A stretch of DNA of 12,161 nucleotides from AC-69 sp050692435 (lineage in GTDB: Bacteria; Actinomycetota; UBA4738; HRBIN12), in NCBI GenBank assembly GCA_050692435.1, contig JBOGVG010000047.1, forward strand, positions 1-12,161. Reading direction: 5' to 3'. The first letter of the stretch is position 1. Each line of letters opens with the position of its first letter. Shown here one piece after another: positions 1 to 6,144 of this stretch. A model generated the notes under the pieces. The model had not been told where the DNA came from and did not search any database. It worked only from the letters and a program-made list of their open reading frames with translations. Position numbers and translations under genes: made by a program.

Positions 1-81
1 AGGTATGGCTGCACCGCCCGAGCTACATCCGGCAAGCGCGACGACGAGCATCGGGGCCAACAGACGTCCGTAGTGGTCCAT
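1..81 (-). CDS. Lipoprotein, N-terminal part only (runs off the window)
   Basis: Twenty-seven codons from an ATG at 81 read leftward off the window edge. The peptide begins MDHYGRLLAPMLVVALAGCS: a short charged start, a hydrophobic stretch (residues 7-17) and a lipobox LAGC with the acylated cysteine at residue 19, followed by SSGGAA. This is a type II (lipoprotein) signal peptide, so the mature protein should be tethered to the outer face of the membrane. An AGGAG lies 9 nt before the ATG. It follows the TolB-like gene by 86 bp on the same strand, so it may be the third gene of the sigma-factor operon, possibly a sensor or substrate-binding component. The function of the mature part cannot be seen. 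It is too short to be recognised by family. Confidence 0.75.
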   Translation of the reverse strand, partial: MDHYGRLLAPMLVVALAGCSSGGAAIP

Positions 82-167
82 ATCAAACTACTCCTGTCTC
101 TGGGGATCCGTCGGATACCACCCGATGCAGTCGCTCGCTGAGTCGACCGCGGTGCGTCGCCGCCTGA

Positions 168-1322
168 TCACCGCGACCAGTCGCCCTGGGTGGTTCCGGC
201 GACGACGAGGCGGGCGTCGGAGCCGTCGACGCCGATGCTCCACAGCGAACCCTCGCCCGATCCTCGGCGCTCGGTCCTCGAGAAGAGGATGCGGTCGCCC
301 TGCGGTGAGAACCCGATGACGCTCACCCCGAGCCACGATCCACGCTCCGCTTCGGTCAGCAGTGTCACCGATCCGGTCGCCACATCGAGGACGCGCAGTT
401 CGGCGAAGTACTGATTGCCATCGCCGTGCGTGATGAACGCGATCCGCTCGCCGGTCGGAGACCATGTGGGATTCCAGACAAAGCCCCCGAACACCTCCCG
501 AGGTTCGGAGCCATCGGACCGCGCAACAATCAACGACCGGTGGTCGACGTACGCGACGTGCGATCCGTCGGGCGAGTAGGCCTCCGGGTCCCACGTGAGC
601 TGCCGTGGCGTGCCGCCGTCGAGCGGCACCTCCACGTCGGCAACCCTCAACGAGGTACCGTCCGGCATCCACATCGGGTCGTGATCGCCGGACGGTTCCC
701 ATCCGGGCGGCATCGTGAGCTGCGTCTGCCGAGCGCCGTCGAGCCCGTAGACGCCGATCGTCCCGAAGAGGCTGTCCCACACCGCGACGCGTGTGGAATC
801 CGGCGACCACGCGATGTCCCATCCCATGCTCGGGAACGTCGCGAGCACGTTGCCCTCCGCATCGCTGATCACGACGTCCCGCGGTTGCTCCGGGCTGGAA
901 CAGTCCGTGTAGCGACGGTAGGCGAGGTACCTCCCGTCCGGCGACCACATCGATCCCTCCGCCCAGTACTCGCCGCCCCAGCCGTAGCAATCCTCGGCGG
1001 AACGACCGTCCGCGATCTTGACGGCGTTCGAGCCGTCCGGATCAGCGACGTAGATGTCGCCGTCGAGGGCGTACGCGAGGGTGCCCGACGCCGCCGGCAC
1101 CGGCCGGGGCTCGACGGGCGGGTCCGCCGGGATCCTGTCCGACGTCAGCGAGCGGACGAGGACGATCCCCGTCGCGAGCGTCACGATGACGCCGACGGCG
1201 CCCGCACGGATCCGCCGGTTGCGTTCCTTGCGCTCGCGCCGGCCGAGCAGCCGCTCGAAGTCGCCATGCTCGAGATCGACGGTCCGGCTCTCGCGCTCGA
1301 GGACGTCCGCGATCCTAGGCAT
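168..1322 (-). CDS. Membrane-anchored TolB/PD40 beta-propeller protein, candidate anti-sigma partner
   Basis: A 384-residue protein. Residues 1-40 are charged and cytoplasmic-looking, with a motif around DLEHGDFERLLGRRERK; residues 41-58 form one transmembrane helix; a proline-rich linker follows (64-78). The rest is a beta-propeller of TolB-like PD40 repeats, seen as successive SPDG-type turns (MWSPDGRYLAY, IAWSPDSTRVAV, MWMPDGTSL, EAYSPDGSHVAY, PTWSPTGERIAF, IGFSPQGDRILF). The topology is N-in, propeller outside. It starts with ATG overlapping the stop of the ECF sigma gene by 8 bp (ATGCCTAG), so the two are translationally coupled. In ECF operons the second gene is typically a membrane anti-sigma factor; here the short N-terminal segment would bind sigma and the propeller would sense an extracellular ligand or protein. 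That role is inference, since there is no zinc-binding anti-sigma HxxxCxxC motif. Confidence 0.85.
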   Translation of the reverse strand: MPRIADVLERESRTVDLEHGDFERLLGRRERKERNRRIRAGAVGVIVTLATGIVLVRSLTSDRIPADPPVEPRPVPAASGTLAYALDGDIYVADPDGSNAVKIADGRSAEDCYGWGGEYWAEGSMWSPDGRYLAYRRYTDCSSPEQPRDVVISDAEGNVLATFPSMGWDIAWSPDSTRVAVWDSLFGTIGVYGLDGARQTQLTMPPGWEPSGDHDPMWMPDGTSLRVADVEVPLDGGTPRQLTWDPEAYSPDGSHVAYVDHRSLIVARSDGSEPREVFGGFVWNPTWSPTGERIAFITHGDGNQYFAELRVLDVATGSVTLLTEAERGSWLGVSVIGFSPQGDRILFSRTERRGSGEGSLWSIGVDGSDARLVVAGTTQGDWSR

Positions 1323-1839
1323 CGTCGACCTCCATCACCTTGCGGAACGCGTCGCGCCCGTGGCGCGTGAGCGAGCGGATCGTCGCGTCCGTGACGCCGA
1401 GCGCGGCCCCCGCCTCCTTCGACGTGAACCCGAGCATCTCGGTCAGCACGAGCGCCGCTCGTTGCCTCGGCGGGAGCGTCGCGAGGACGTGCCGGACGAC
1501 CTGCCGGTCGTCGGCGTCGGAGAAGTCGTCGTTCGATGGCGCGAGCCCGACGGTTCGGCGGACCGCGAGCATGGCTCGCCGGTACCGCTTGCGGAACAGG
1601 TTCATCGCGGTTCGGTGGAGGTACCCGAGGGGGTCGTCCATCCCGCCGACGCGGTCCCATCGCTCCCACACGCTGAGGAACGCGTCCTGCATCAGCTCCT
1701 CCGCCTCGGCGCGGTTCCCGGTCACGAGCCACAGCCGCCGGAACAGGGTCCGAGCCTCGGCCTCGTAGAAGGCCTCGAAGGTGCGGAACGCCTCCAGCTC
1801 GTCGAGGGCCGCGTCCGAGACGACGATCCGTTCGGTCAT
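1315..1839 (-). CDS. RNA polymerase ECF-family sigma factor
   Basis: A 174-residue sigma-70-family protein of ECF size. Sigma region 2 runs from about residue 15 to 85 (FEAFYEAEARTLFRRLWLVT, then AEELMQDAFLSVWERWDRV, the core-binding and -10 recognition helices). An acidic linker follows, and sigma region 4 is at about 115-170 (LATLPPRQRAALVLTEMLGF, then the HTH around KEAGAALGVTDATIRSLTRHG). Region 4 recognises the -35 element. The ATG at 1839 was chosen because homology begins soon after; an upstream in-frame TTG at 1878 would add 13 residues with no family likeness. Neither start has a clear Shine-Dalgarno site. It heads a minus-strand operon with the TolB-like membrane protein and a lipoprotein. 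Its regulon is unknown. Confidence 0.93.
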   Translation of the reverse strand: MTERIVVSDAALDELEAFRTFEAFYEAEARTLFRRLWLVTGNRAEAEELMQDAFLSVWERWDRVGGMDDPLGYLHRTAMNLFRKRYRRAMLAVRRTVGLAPSNDDFSDADDRQVVRHVLATLPPRQRAALVLTEMLGFTSKEAGAALGVTDATIRSLTRHGRDAFRKVMEVDDA

Positions 1840-2007
1840 GTCAGGTGGATGAACCCACGAGACGCCCCGAGCGTGCAAGTGGACTTGGGCCTCCCCGATC
1901 TCTCCCCTCCGGAGGACGGCGTGAAGAGCCGGGCGGCAGCACGCGGCTTGCGGTGCTCACGCCACCCGATCCCAGCCACAAGCGCTCACCCACACGCTCT
2001 GACCTGC

Positions 2008-2033
2008 GGCGTTTGGGTTCTTAAAGTGTTCCC
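2008..2033 (-). promoter_or_regulatory. Possible ECF-type promoter upstream of the sigma gene
   Basis: On the minus strand GGGAAC (2033-2028) is followed after 16 nt by CGCC (2011-2008). The -35 half resembles the GGAAC used by many ECF sigma factors; the -10 half is only a loose match to CGTC. It would give a leader of about 160 nt. It is weak, and is listed because ECF operons are often autoregulated. Confidence 0.2.
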
Positions 2034-2097
2034 TTCGCCTCCGCCCGCTGGAGTCGAAACGCGCTCAAGCTGCGAGGCGGTATGTCGCTTCTACCTG

Positions 2098-2140
2098 CAC
2101 GAACACGCTCGCGAAGTTTCGTCCCCTTTCGTCCGGTTCG
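2098..2140 (+). repeat. Repeat A (43 bp), direct partner of repeat B at 6923-6965
   Basis: Aligned without gaps, 34 of 43 positions are identical to 6923-6965. Shared blocks are ACGAAC, CGCTCG, TTTCGTCCC, TTT, GTC and GGTTC. Inside is a 10-bp-period direct repeat, TTTCGTCCCC then TTTCGTCCGG, i.e. one helical turn apart as expected for a protein-binding site. The partner copy overlaps a tyrosine integrase remnant, so the pair may be degenerate attachment-site sequences. Confidence 0.55.
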
Positions 2141-2155
2141 CGCCGAGGGCGCAAG

Positions 2156-2187
2156 TACGACCCTGAGTTGGGTCGTAGGTTCGACCC
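2156..2187. repeat. Two mutually exclusive hairpins with a tRNA T-arm-like segment
   Basis: TACGACCC (2156-2163) pairs perfectly with GGGTCGTA (2170-2177) around a 6-nt loop. The same GGGTCG (2170-2175) can instead pair with CGACCC (2182-2187). GGTCGTAGGTTCGA within this stretch resembles the variable loop and T-arm of a tRNA, but the 3' side of the T stem does not pair, so no intact tRNA is present. It may be a relic of an integration site in a tRNA gene, or an RNA switch; neither is proven. Confidence 0.4.
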
Positions 2188-2320
2188 AAGCCGCGAACGC
2201 GCAGGTAGAACCCCTTCTCCGACCTCCGACACGGTCGTAGGAGATCCGGGCAGGATCCGTCTCGAAACTCGACCGACCGCCACCCGAACGATGCCGCCAC
2301 GGACTAAGGAGGCGCGGCGC

Positions 2321-2511
2321 GTGGGCCGGAAGGGCAAGAGACGGCAGAGGACCGTTCGGGAGCCCCGCTCGGCCTGCGGGTGGAGGTCGTGGTCGTCAAC
2401 GACCCCGAATTTCGCCGACGTCAGCTCAGGGCGATCAGGAACCTCCTCATCACGCTGGCGAGCCGGGTCGGCGAGTCCCGCACCTCCGACGTCGGTGTAG
2501 GAGGCGAAGCG
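2321..2511 (+). pseudogene. Small unknown gene with a strong RBS, apparently frameshifted
   Basis: AAGGAGG at 2306-2312 sits 8 nt before a GTG at 2321, an excellent initiation site. The first ~17 codons (basic: GRKGKRRQRTVREP) have the high third-position GC typical of coding here. After about 2370 that signal moves to the next frame, where a valine-rich strand and helix are read (RVEVVVVNDPEFRRRQLRAI, then RNLLITLASRV, 2377-2472). Joining the two needs loss of one base near 2362-2378 (or a -1 shift). In the original frame the peptide ends at TAG 2498-2500 after a serine/arginine-rich stretch that looks non-coding. The family is not recognised. It may be a broken small gene, a sequencing error, or a recoded gene; the next gene downstream is also frameshifted. 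Confidence 0.4.
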
Positions 2512-2884
2512 GCGAGGGTCGACGGGCTGGAAGGGCTGATGGGTCCGCTGGAGGCGGACGTGGTTCGGGTCACCTGGGCGGCCAACGCTCCTCTGTCGGT
2601 TCGGCACGTGCTGCAGAAGCTGAATGAAGGCCGATCGAGGCCCCTTCGCTACACGACGGTCCAGACGGTGATGGCCCGGCTCGCGAGGAAACGCGTGCTC
2701 GCGCGATCCCGGCACGAAGGGGGCCGACCTCTACCGCGCCGTCGCTCCGGATGCGGCGAGCATCGCCGTCTCGCGCCTCTTGGCCCAGTTCGGCGAGATG
2801 GCCATCCGGCCGTTCGTCGAGCAGGTTTCCCGAGAGCCCGGGCTCCGGGCAGCGCTGCGGGCGGTCTTGGCGCACCCTCCGTGA
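2512..2884 (+). pseudogene. BlaI/MecI/CopY-family winged-helix repressor, frameshifted
   Basis: From 2539 the frame reads MGPLEADVVRVTWAANAPLS, VRHVLQKLNEGRSRPLRYTT, VQTVMARLARKRVLARSRHEG: the start and winged helix of a BlaI/MecI/CopY repressor (PLExxVmrvlW, then YTTVxTVxxRLxxK). At a run of five Gs (2719-2723) the frame is lost; removing one G restores ADLYRAVAPDAASIAVSRLL and a normal C-terminal dimerisation helix ending at TGA 2882-2884. ATG 2539 is a weak start. AGGAGG at 2499-2504 lies 7 nt before codon GCG at 2512, after which the usual N-terminus follows (RVDGLEGLMGPLE), so a start codon may have mutated. The family represses by binding dyad operators as a dimer and is often paired with a BlaR/M56 protease, absent here. 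Confidence 0.8.
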
Positions 2885-2956
2885 CCAGACCGAGCCGACG
2901 CCCCCACCCAAGTTGTCGCATGCTGGTCTCGTCGGCCCCGCGCTGTAAGGAGTCAG

Positions 2957-3325
2957 GTGACTGCAACCGCATCCACGTCCCTGCCGGAGGCCGACCTTGC
3001 TCAGATTCACCGGTGGGTGCAGAAGGAGAACGAGAAGATCTCGCCTCACGCTCGCACCGATGTTCGGATCGAGCTTGACGTTGACGCCCGGTCGGTGACG
3101 ATCCTCGAGTGTCGGCCGCCGTGGGATCCGGAGCGGATGGGGCCTGAGCGGACCCGATCTCCCGTCGCCCGGCTCAGGTACACCCGCTCACATCGCGAAT
3201 GGACGCTCTACTGGCCGGATCGCCATTCGAGGTTTCATCTGTACGACCTCACTCCGCCGACTGCCGACGTTGGGGCGCTCCTCGAGGAAATCGACCAAGA
3301 TTCGACGGCGATCTTCTGGGGCTGA
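2957..3325 (+). CDS. DUF3024 family protein
   Basis: A 122-residue soluble protein matching the DUF3024 pattern: a C-terminal half with LRYTRSHREWTLYWPDRHSR, FHLYDLTPPTADVGALLEEI and a closing DxxxIFWG. The N-terminal half is helical and charged (ADLAQIHRWVQKENEKISPH) and carries RIELDVDARSVTILECRPPW. Length fits the family. It starts with GTG at 2957, preceded by AAGGAG (2947-2952) at 4 nt. It lies 72 bp after the frameshifted BlaI-like gene on the same strand and may once have been its regulatory target. It is convergent with the monooxygenase-like gene at 3383. The biochemical function of DUF3024 is unknown to me; the assignment rests on the aromatic YW...HxY...FWG signature. Confidence 0.82.
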   Translation: MTATASTSLPEADLAQIHRWVQKENEKISPHARTDVRIELDVDARSVTILECRPPWDPERMGPERTRSPVARLRYTRSHREWTLYWPDRHSRFHLYDLTPPTADVGALLEEIDQDSTAIFWG

Positions 3326-3382
3326 TCGGCAGCTCCCGTTTCGAGAACGCCGAGGAACAACCGCCCGCCTCCTCCAAGGTAA

Positions 3383-3730
3383 CTACATCGACTGGTACGG
3401 AACGTAGATTCGGACGTCGGCACCTTCAAGGGCCTCCCGCAACGCGGCGCTGGGCGTCCCAAGGATCTCGCCCGAGATGGAGCTGTACGTCTGAAGGAGC
3501 GCGTTCATCGTGTCGCCCAGATTCGCGAAGTGCTCAAGTAGAGCATCGGAGTCGCGATACCTCTCGATCACCACACCCTCTGAGGAGTCGTCGCTGAGGA
3601 AAACGTCGTATTGCAACGTGCCGGAGTCCTTGCTGTGAACAGTCTCCATGACCTCGGCGACGAGACGCTTCCAATCCTCAAGCTTGCCATCGTGAATCTT
3701 GAACCTCGCTATGCCCTGAATCTCATCCAT
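3383..3730 (-). CDS. Antibiotic biosynthesis monooxygenase (ABM)-like / putative quinol monooxygenase
   Basis: A 115-residue protein with the dimeric alpha/beta-barrel ABM pattern: an opening strand (IQGIARFKIHDGKLEDWKRL), helix VAEVMETVHSKDSGTLQYDV, strand SSEGVVIERYRDSDALLEHF and a second helix over residues 70-95. YDVF and ERYRDSDALLEHF are typical of YgiN-like quinol monooxygenases. ATG at 3730 is chosen because AGGAGG (3741-3736) is 5 nt upstream; the in-frame GTG one codon earlier is too close to it. It lies 33 bp beyond the end of the BBE oxidase fragment on the same strand, so it could be the last gene of the ECF42 operon or have its own promoter. Several members act on quinones or aromatic polyketides without cofactor; the substrate here is unknown. 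Confidence 0.78.
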   Translation of the reverse strand: MDEIQGIARFKIHDGKLEDWKRLVAEVMETVHSKDSGTLQYDVFLSDDSSEGVVIERYRDSDALLEHFANLGDTMNALLQTYSSISGEILGTPSAALREALEGADVRIYVPYQSM

Positions 3731-3763
3731 CACATCCTCCTTTCGATACGTCCACTCGGCTGC

Positions 3764-4318
3764 TCAATCGATCAAAAAGAACCGGAAGAGACCAGCGAGA
3801 TCGTAGGTGGCCTTGACTCGACTAAGCCGGTCCGCGTTGGTGCCGTAGGCTGCGGCGGTCCAGTCCTCCACGTCGGGGTCCGCGAAGTTCGGAAATACCC
3901 GCCCTGATCCCCACGGGTGTATGCGGGCCCACGACCGGGTCGCCCACGCCATGGCCGCCTCCTTCTGCTCGGCGTTCGCCGTGGGATCGACGACGGCGGC
4001 GTGCTTGAGCAGGACTCGTTCCGACCGGTGCACGAACGCCGTGGCGTCCGGCCGAACGCGGTTGTAGGCGCCTCCCCACGGCATGAAGTCCAGCTCCCGA
4101 AACTGACCGGGCGTCCAGCTCTCCGAGAACGTCGCGAGGAGCGCAGCGATCACCTCGGAGGGTAGGTGGCGGCGGAAGAACTCGGATTTCGCGACCAGAT
4201 AGGGGTGCTCCAAGCTCGCCTCTGGTCCGCCACCGCCCTCCTCCGCGCCGAGGTCGGCCCAGAACGCCCTGGTCTACGCGAAGGACATCGCTCGGGAGGA
4301 CGACGACGTGGGATCCGA
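3764..4318 (-). pseudogene. C-terminal piece of a berberine-bridge-type FAD-linked oxidase
   Basis: The frame ending at 3764 reads a BBE (berberine bridge) domain: DFMPWGGAYNRVRPDATAFV, HRSERVLLKHAAVV, then SWARIHPWGSGRVFPNFADP, DVEDWTAAAYGTNADRLSRV and KATYDLAGLFRFF. These are the C-terminal hallmarks of VAO/PCMH-type FAD oxidases (flavin-binding family usually about 450 residues). The upstream half, including the FAD-binding domain, is missing. The frame contains a TAG at 4274-4276 inside what should read MSFAxTRAFWADLGAEEGGG; a CAG-to-TAG change would explain it. A TTG at 4213 could start a 149-residue stub, without a convincing ribosome site. Just upstream the sequence changes to an unrelated NAD(P)-binding protein, so this is a deletion or recombination remnant. 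Confidence 0.82.
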
Positions 4319-4454
4319 GCCCGTCCGGACGACGGCTGAGCACGCGAACTCGACAGCGCTTCTCCCTGAGGCCCTGGACCACACGCGTCCCGGGCGGTTC
4401 GGTGCCGCCGGTGACGAGGATCGGACCGCCACCGTTGGTCACGTCCCCTGTCAC
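4319..4454 (-). pseudogene. N-terminal piece of an NmrA/atypical SDR NAD(P)-binding protein
   Basis: GTG at 4454, with GAGGAG 9 nt upstream inside the end of the sigma gene region, begins MTGDVTNGGGPILVTGGTEP, then PGTRVVQGLREKRCRVRVLS, RRPDG. This is the first beta-alpha-beta of a Rossmann fold as in NmrA-like NAD(P)-binding proteins (usual form: ILVTGGTGxLGxxVV...VRVLSR). The nucleotide-binding loop is itself altered, EPPG in place of GTLG. After about 45 codons the likeness stops and the DNA belongs to the oxidase fragment read in another frame. The open frame continues to 3822 but is a shadow there. It sits 13 bp after the ECF42 gene, the place where an intact enzyme would be the third operon gene. 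Confidence 0.7.
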
Positions 4455-4467
4455 GATTCTGTACTCC

Positions 4468-5685
4468 TCAGGTGCTGCCGGGGGGCCTCGTCGTCGACTC
4501 GCCCAAGCCTCTGGTAGCTGCCAGTTCCGTTAGTCGGCGTTCGATGAAGCGCCGTTCGGCGCCGTCGTCGGTGAGTTCCCTCGCACGTCGGTAGGCGTCG
4601 TGCGCCTCGTCGGTCCGCCCGAGGCGTCGCAGGAGTTCGGCCCTGGTCGAGTGCAGATAGCGGAAGTCGTCGAGACCGAGGCCCTCGACGATGCGGAGAC
4701 CCGCCTCCGGTCCTTCGGTCTCGGCGATGGCGATGGCGCGGTTCAGCTCGACGACGGGCGAGGCGGTCACGCGGGCGAGCTCCCCGTACAGCTCGGCGAT
4801 CTGCGCCCAGTCGCACGGCGTCTCGGTGTGCAACGAGGCGATCGCTGCCTGGAGAACGTAGGGCCCCCGGCCACCGAGGGCGAGCGCCCGGTCGAGCTCG
4901 GCGCGCCCATCGGCGATCTGCTCGGTGCTCCAGCGTGAGGGGTCCTGATCGCCGAGCAGCACGAGCTCGCCGTCGCGGAACCGCGCCTCGCGACGGGAAT
5001 CGTGCAAAAGCATCATCGCCAGGAACCCGCGAACCTCGGGGTCCTCGGGAAGCAGTTCGACGAGCGCGCGCCCCAACCAGATGGCCTCGGCGGCGAGCTC
5101 GTCGCGGCCGCCGTAGCCCTCATTGAAGATCAGGTAGACGACGGCGAGAACGGCATCGAGCCGCTCGCGGAGCAGATGAGGCGGTGGCACTCGAAACGGG
5201 ATCGCCGCCGCTTTGATCTTGCGCTTGGCCCGGATCAACCGCTGCGCCATCGTGCGCTCCGGTACCAGGAAGGCGCGGGCGATCTCGCTGGTGGTCAGTC
5301 CGCCCAGGGTGCGCAGGGTGAGCGCGACCTGCGCCTCGACCGCGAGGGCCGGGTGACAGCAGGTGAAGATGAGCTCCAGGCGTTCGTCGGGAAACGTCGT
5401 GGCGTTCATCGGGGACTCCCCGCCATCGTCCGCGACGAGCACGCCGAATCTGGTGGCGAGCGTTCGATCGCGGCGGATGCGGTCCGTGGCTCGGTTCCGA
5501 GCCGTCCTGATCAACCAAGCGCGCGGATGATCGGGGACGCCGTCCTGTGGCCACCGGTCGGCGGCGATGGCGAACGCCTCCTGGGCGGCCTCCTGGGCGA
5601 GGTCGAAGTCGCCGAGGAGGCCGATCAGTGTGGCGAGGACGCGGCCCCATTCCTCGCGGAAGACCTGGTCGAGCGTTGCTACCAA
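4468..5685 (-). CDS. ECF42-type sigma factor with DUF6596/TPR-like C-terminal extension
   Basis: A 405-residue protein, about twice the length of a simple ECF. Sigma region 2 is at residues 5-75 (FREEWGRVLATLIGLLGDFD, AQEAAQEAFAIAADRWP, WLIRTARNRATDRIRRDR); region 4 is at 103-160 (LELIFTCCHPAL, TTSEIARAFLVPERTMAQRL). From 170 on comes the family-specific extension with YLIFNEGY (184-191) and helical repeats to about 390, including LNRAIAIAETEGPEAGL, a TPR-like array. In ECF42 this extension is reported as needed for activity and replaces an anti-sigma factor. The start is TTG at 5685 with GGAG 5 nt upstream, overlapping the DGPF gene's TAG by 7 bp, hence translational coupling. The ECF42/DGPF pairing is a known conserved arrangement. 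The signal is unknown. Confidence 0.93.
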   Translation of the reverse strand: MVATLDQVFREEWGRVLATLIGLLGDFDLAQEAAQEAFAIAADRWPQDGVPDHPRAWLIRTARNRATDRIRRDRTLATRFGVLVADDGGESPMNATTFPDERLELIFTCCHPALAVEAQVALTLRTLGGLTTSEIARAFLVPERTMAQRLIRAKRKIKAAAIPFRVPPPHLLRERLDAVLAVVYLIFNEGYGGRDELAAEAIWLGRALVELLPEDPEVRGFLAMMLLHDSRREARFRDGELVLLGDQDPSRWSTEQIADGRAELDRALALGGRGPYVLQAAIASLHTETPCDWAQIAELYGELARVTASPVVELNRAIAIAETEGPEAGLRIVEGLGLDDFRYLHSTRAELLRRLGRTDEAHDAYRRARELTDDGAERRFIERRLTELAATRGLGESTTRPPGST

Positions 5686-6026
5686 TACGTCTCCGCAGGT
5701 CGGATCTCGACGGCGCCACCATAGCGGGCTGCCGGAACGCGGGCGGCCACCTCGATGGCAGCGTCGAGGTCGTCGGCCTCCAGGACGAACAAGCCGCCCA
5801 CGGCCTCCTTCATCCCCACGAACGGGCCGTCGGTTGTCAGGGTCTTGCCGCCCTCCACGCGGACGGTTGTCGCGTTCTCGGGTAGCCCCATCGGCACCCC
5901 GGGAGTGATGCCCGGCGTCTGATTGATCCCTTGGTAGTCGGCGTAGACCTGATTCTGCTCCTCCTCAGGAAGTGCGGCCTGCCGCTCGAGCGCGTCGCCC
6001 TGGTAGATCAGCATGACGTACTTCAT
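5679..6026 (-). CDS. YCII-related DGPF-domain protein
   Basis: A 115-residue protein beginning MKYVMLIYQGD and containing the eponymous TTDGPF (DGPF at residues 66-69), followed by VGMKEAVGGLFVLEADDLDA and AIEVAARVP, all hallmarks of the YCII/DGPF family, a ferredoxin-like dimeric fold. ATG at 6026 is chosen since AGGAGG (6037-6032) is 5 nt upstream; a GTG two codons earlier overlaps the ribosome site. It is the first gene of the operon, overlaps the ECF42 sigma gene and lies behind an ECF-like promoter (6090-6064), so it is probably controlled by the sigma factor it precedes. DGPF proteins are the usual targets of ECF42 factors. Their biochemical role is not established. Confidence 0.93.
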   Translation of the reverse strand: MKYVMLIYQGDALERQAALPEEEQNQVYADYQGINQTPGITPGVPMGLPENATTVRVEGGKTLTTDGPFVGMKEAVGGLFVLEADDLDAAIEVAARVPAARYGGAVEIRPAETYW

Positions 6027-6063
6027 CGCCACCTCCTCGTCATTCCCAGATCGGTCGCAGTAA

Positions 6064-6090
6064 GACGAACGGCGAGCCGCGAAATCGACC
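6064..6090 (-). promoter_or_regulatory. Probable ECF42-dependent promoter of the DGPF/sigma operon
   Basis: On the minus strand GGTCGA (6090-6085) is followed by exactly 17 nt and CGTC (6067-6064). From memory, the reported ECF42 consensus is TGTCGA at -35 and CGA/TC at -10, so this differs at one base. The transcript would start near 6057, about 30 nt before the ATG. The -35 half lies inside a perfect 14-bp palindrome, ATCGACCGGTCGAT (6084-6097), which could also be an operator. Confidence 0.5.
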
Positions 6091-6144
6091 GGTCGATACC
6101 GGAAATCTTGACCAGGCGTCCCCGCTCGGGCCCAGAGGGTGAAA

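Larger units (their letters stand above)
2089..2210. repeat. 10-bp perfect inverted repeat bracketing a 122-bp structured segment
   Basis: TTCTACCTGC at 2089-2098 is the exact reverse complement of GCAGGTAGAA at 2201-2210, and a wider 15-bp window around each arm matches at 13 positions. Between the arms lie repeat A and overlapping hairpins. It could be the end or attachment region of a mobile element. No gene is recognised between the sigma factor start (1839) and 2321; the open frames there are compositional shadows. Confidence 0.5.

Noticed and set aside
426..1370. Long plus-strand frame of 314 codons
   Set aside because: It is antisense to the TolB-like gene, arginine-rich, without family motifs; a product of GC bias.
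2170..2190. Intact tRNA gene
   Set aside because: Only the variable-loop/T-loop part resembles a tRNA; T stem and acceptor do not pair.
2065..2715. Minus-strand frame of 216 codons opposite the BlaI region
   Set aside because: No recognisable domain; the plus strand carries clear winged-helix homology and the inverted repeats lie in its end.
3822..4318. Continuation of the NAD(P)-binding frame beyond 4319
   Set aside because: Arginine/glycine-rich shadow of the BBE-oxidase frame, which has clear motifs.
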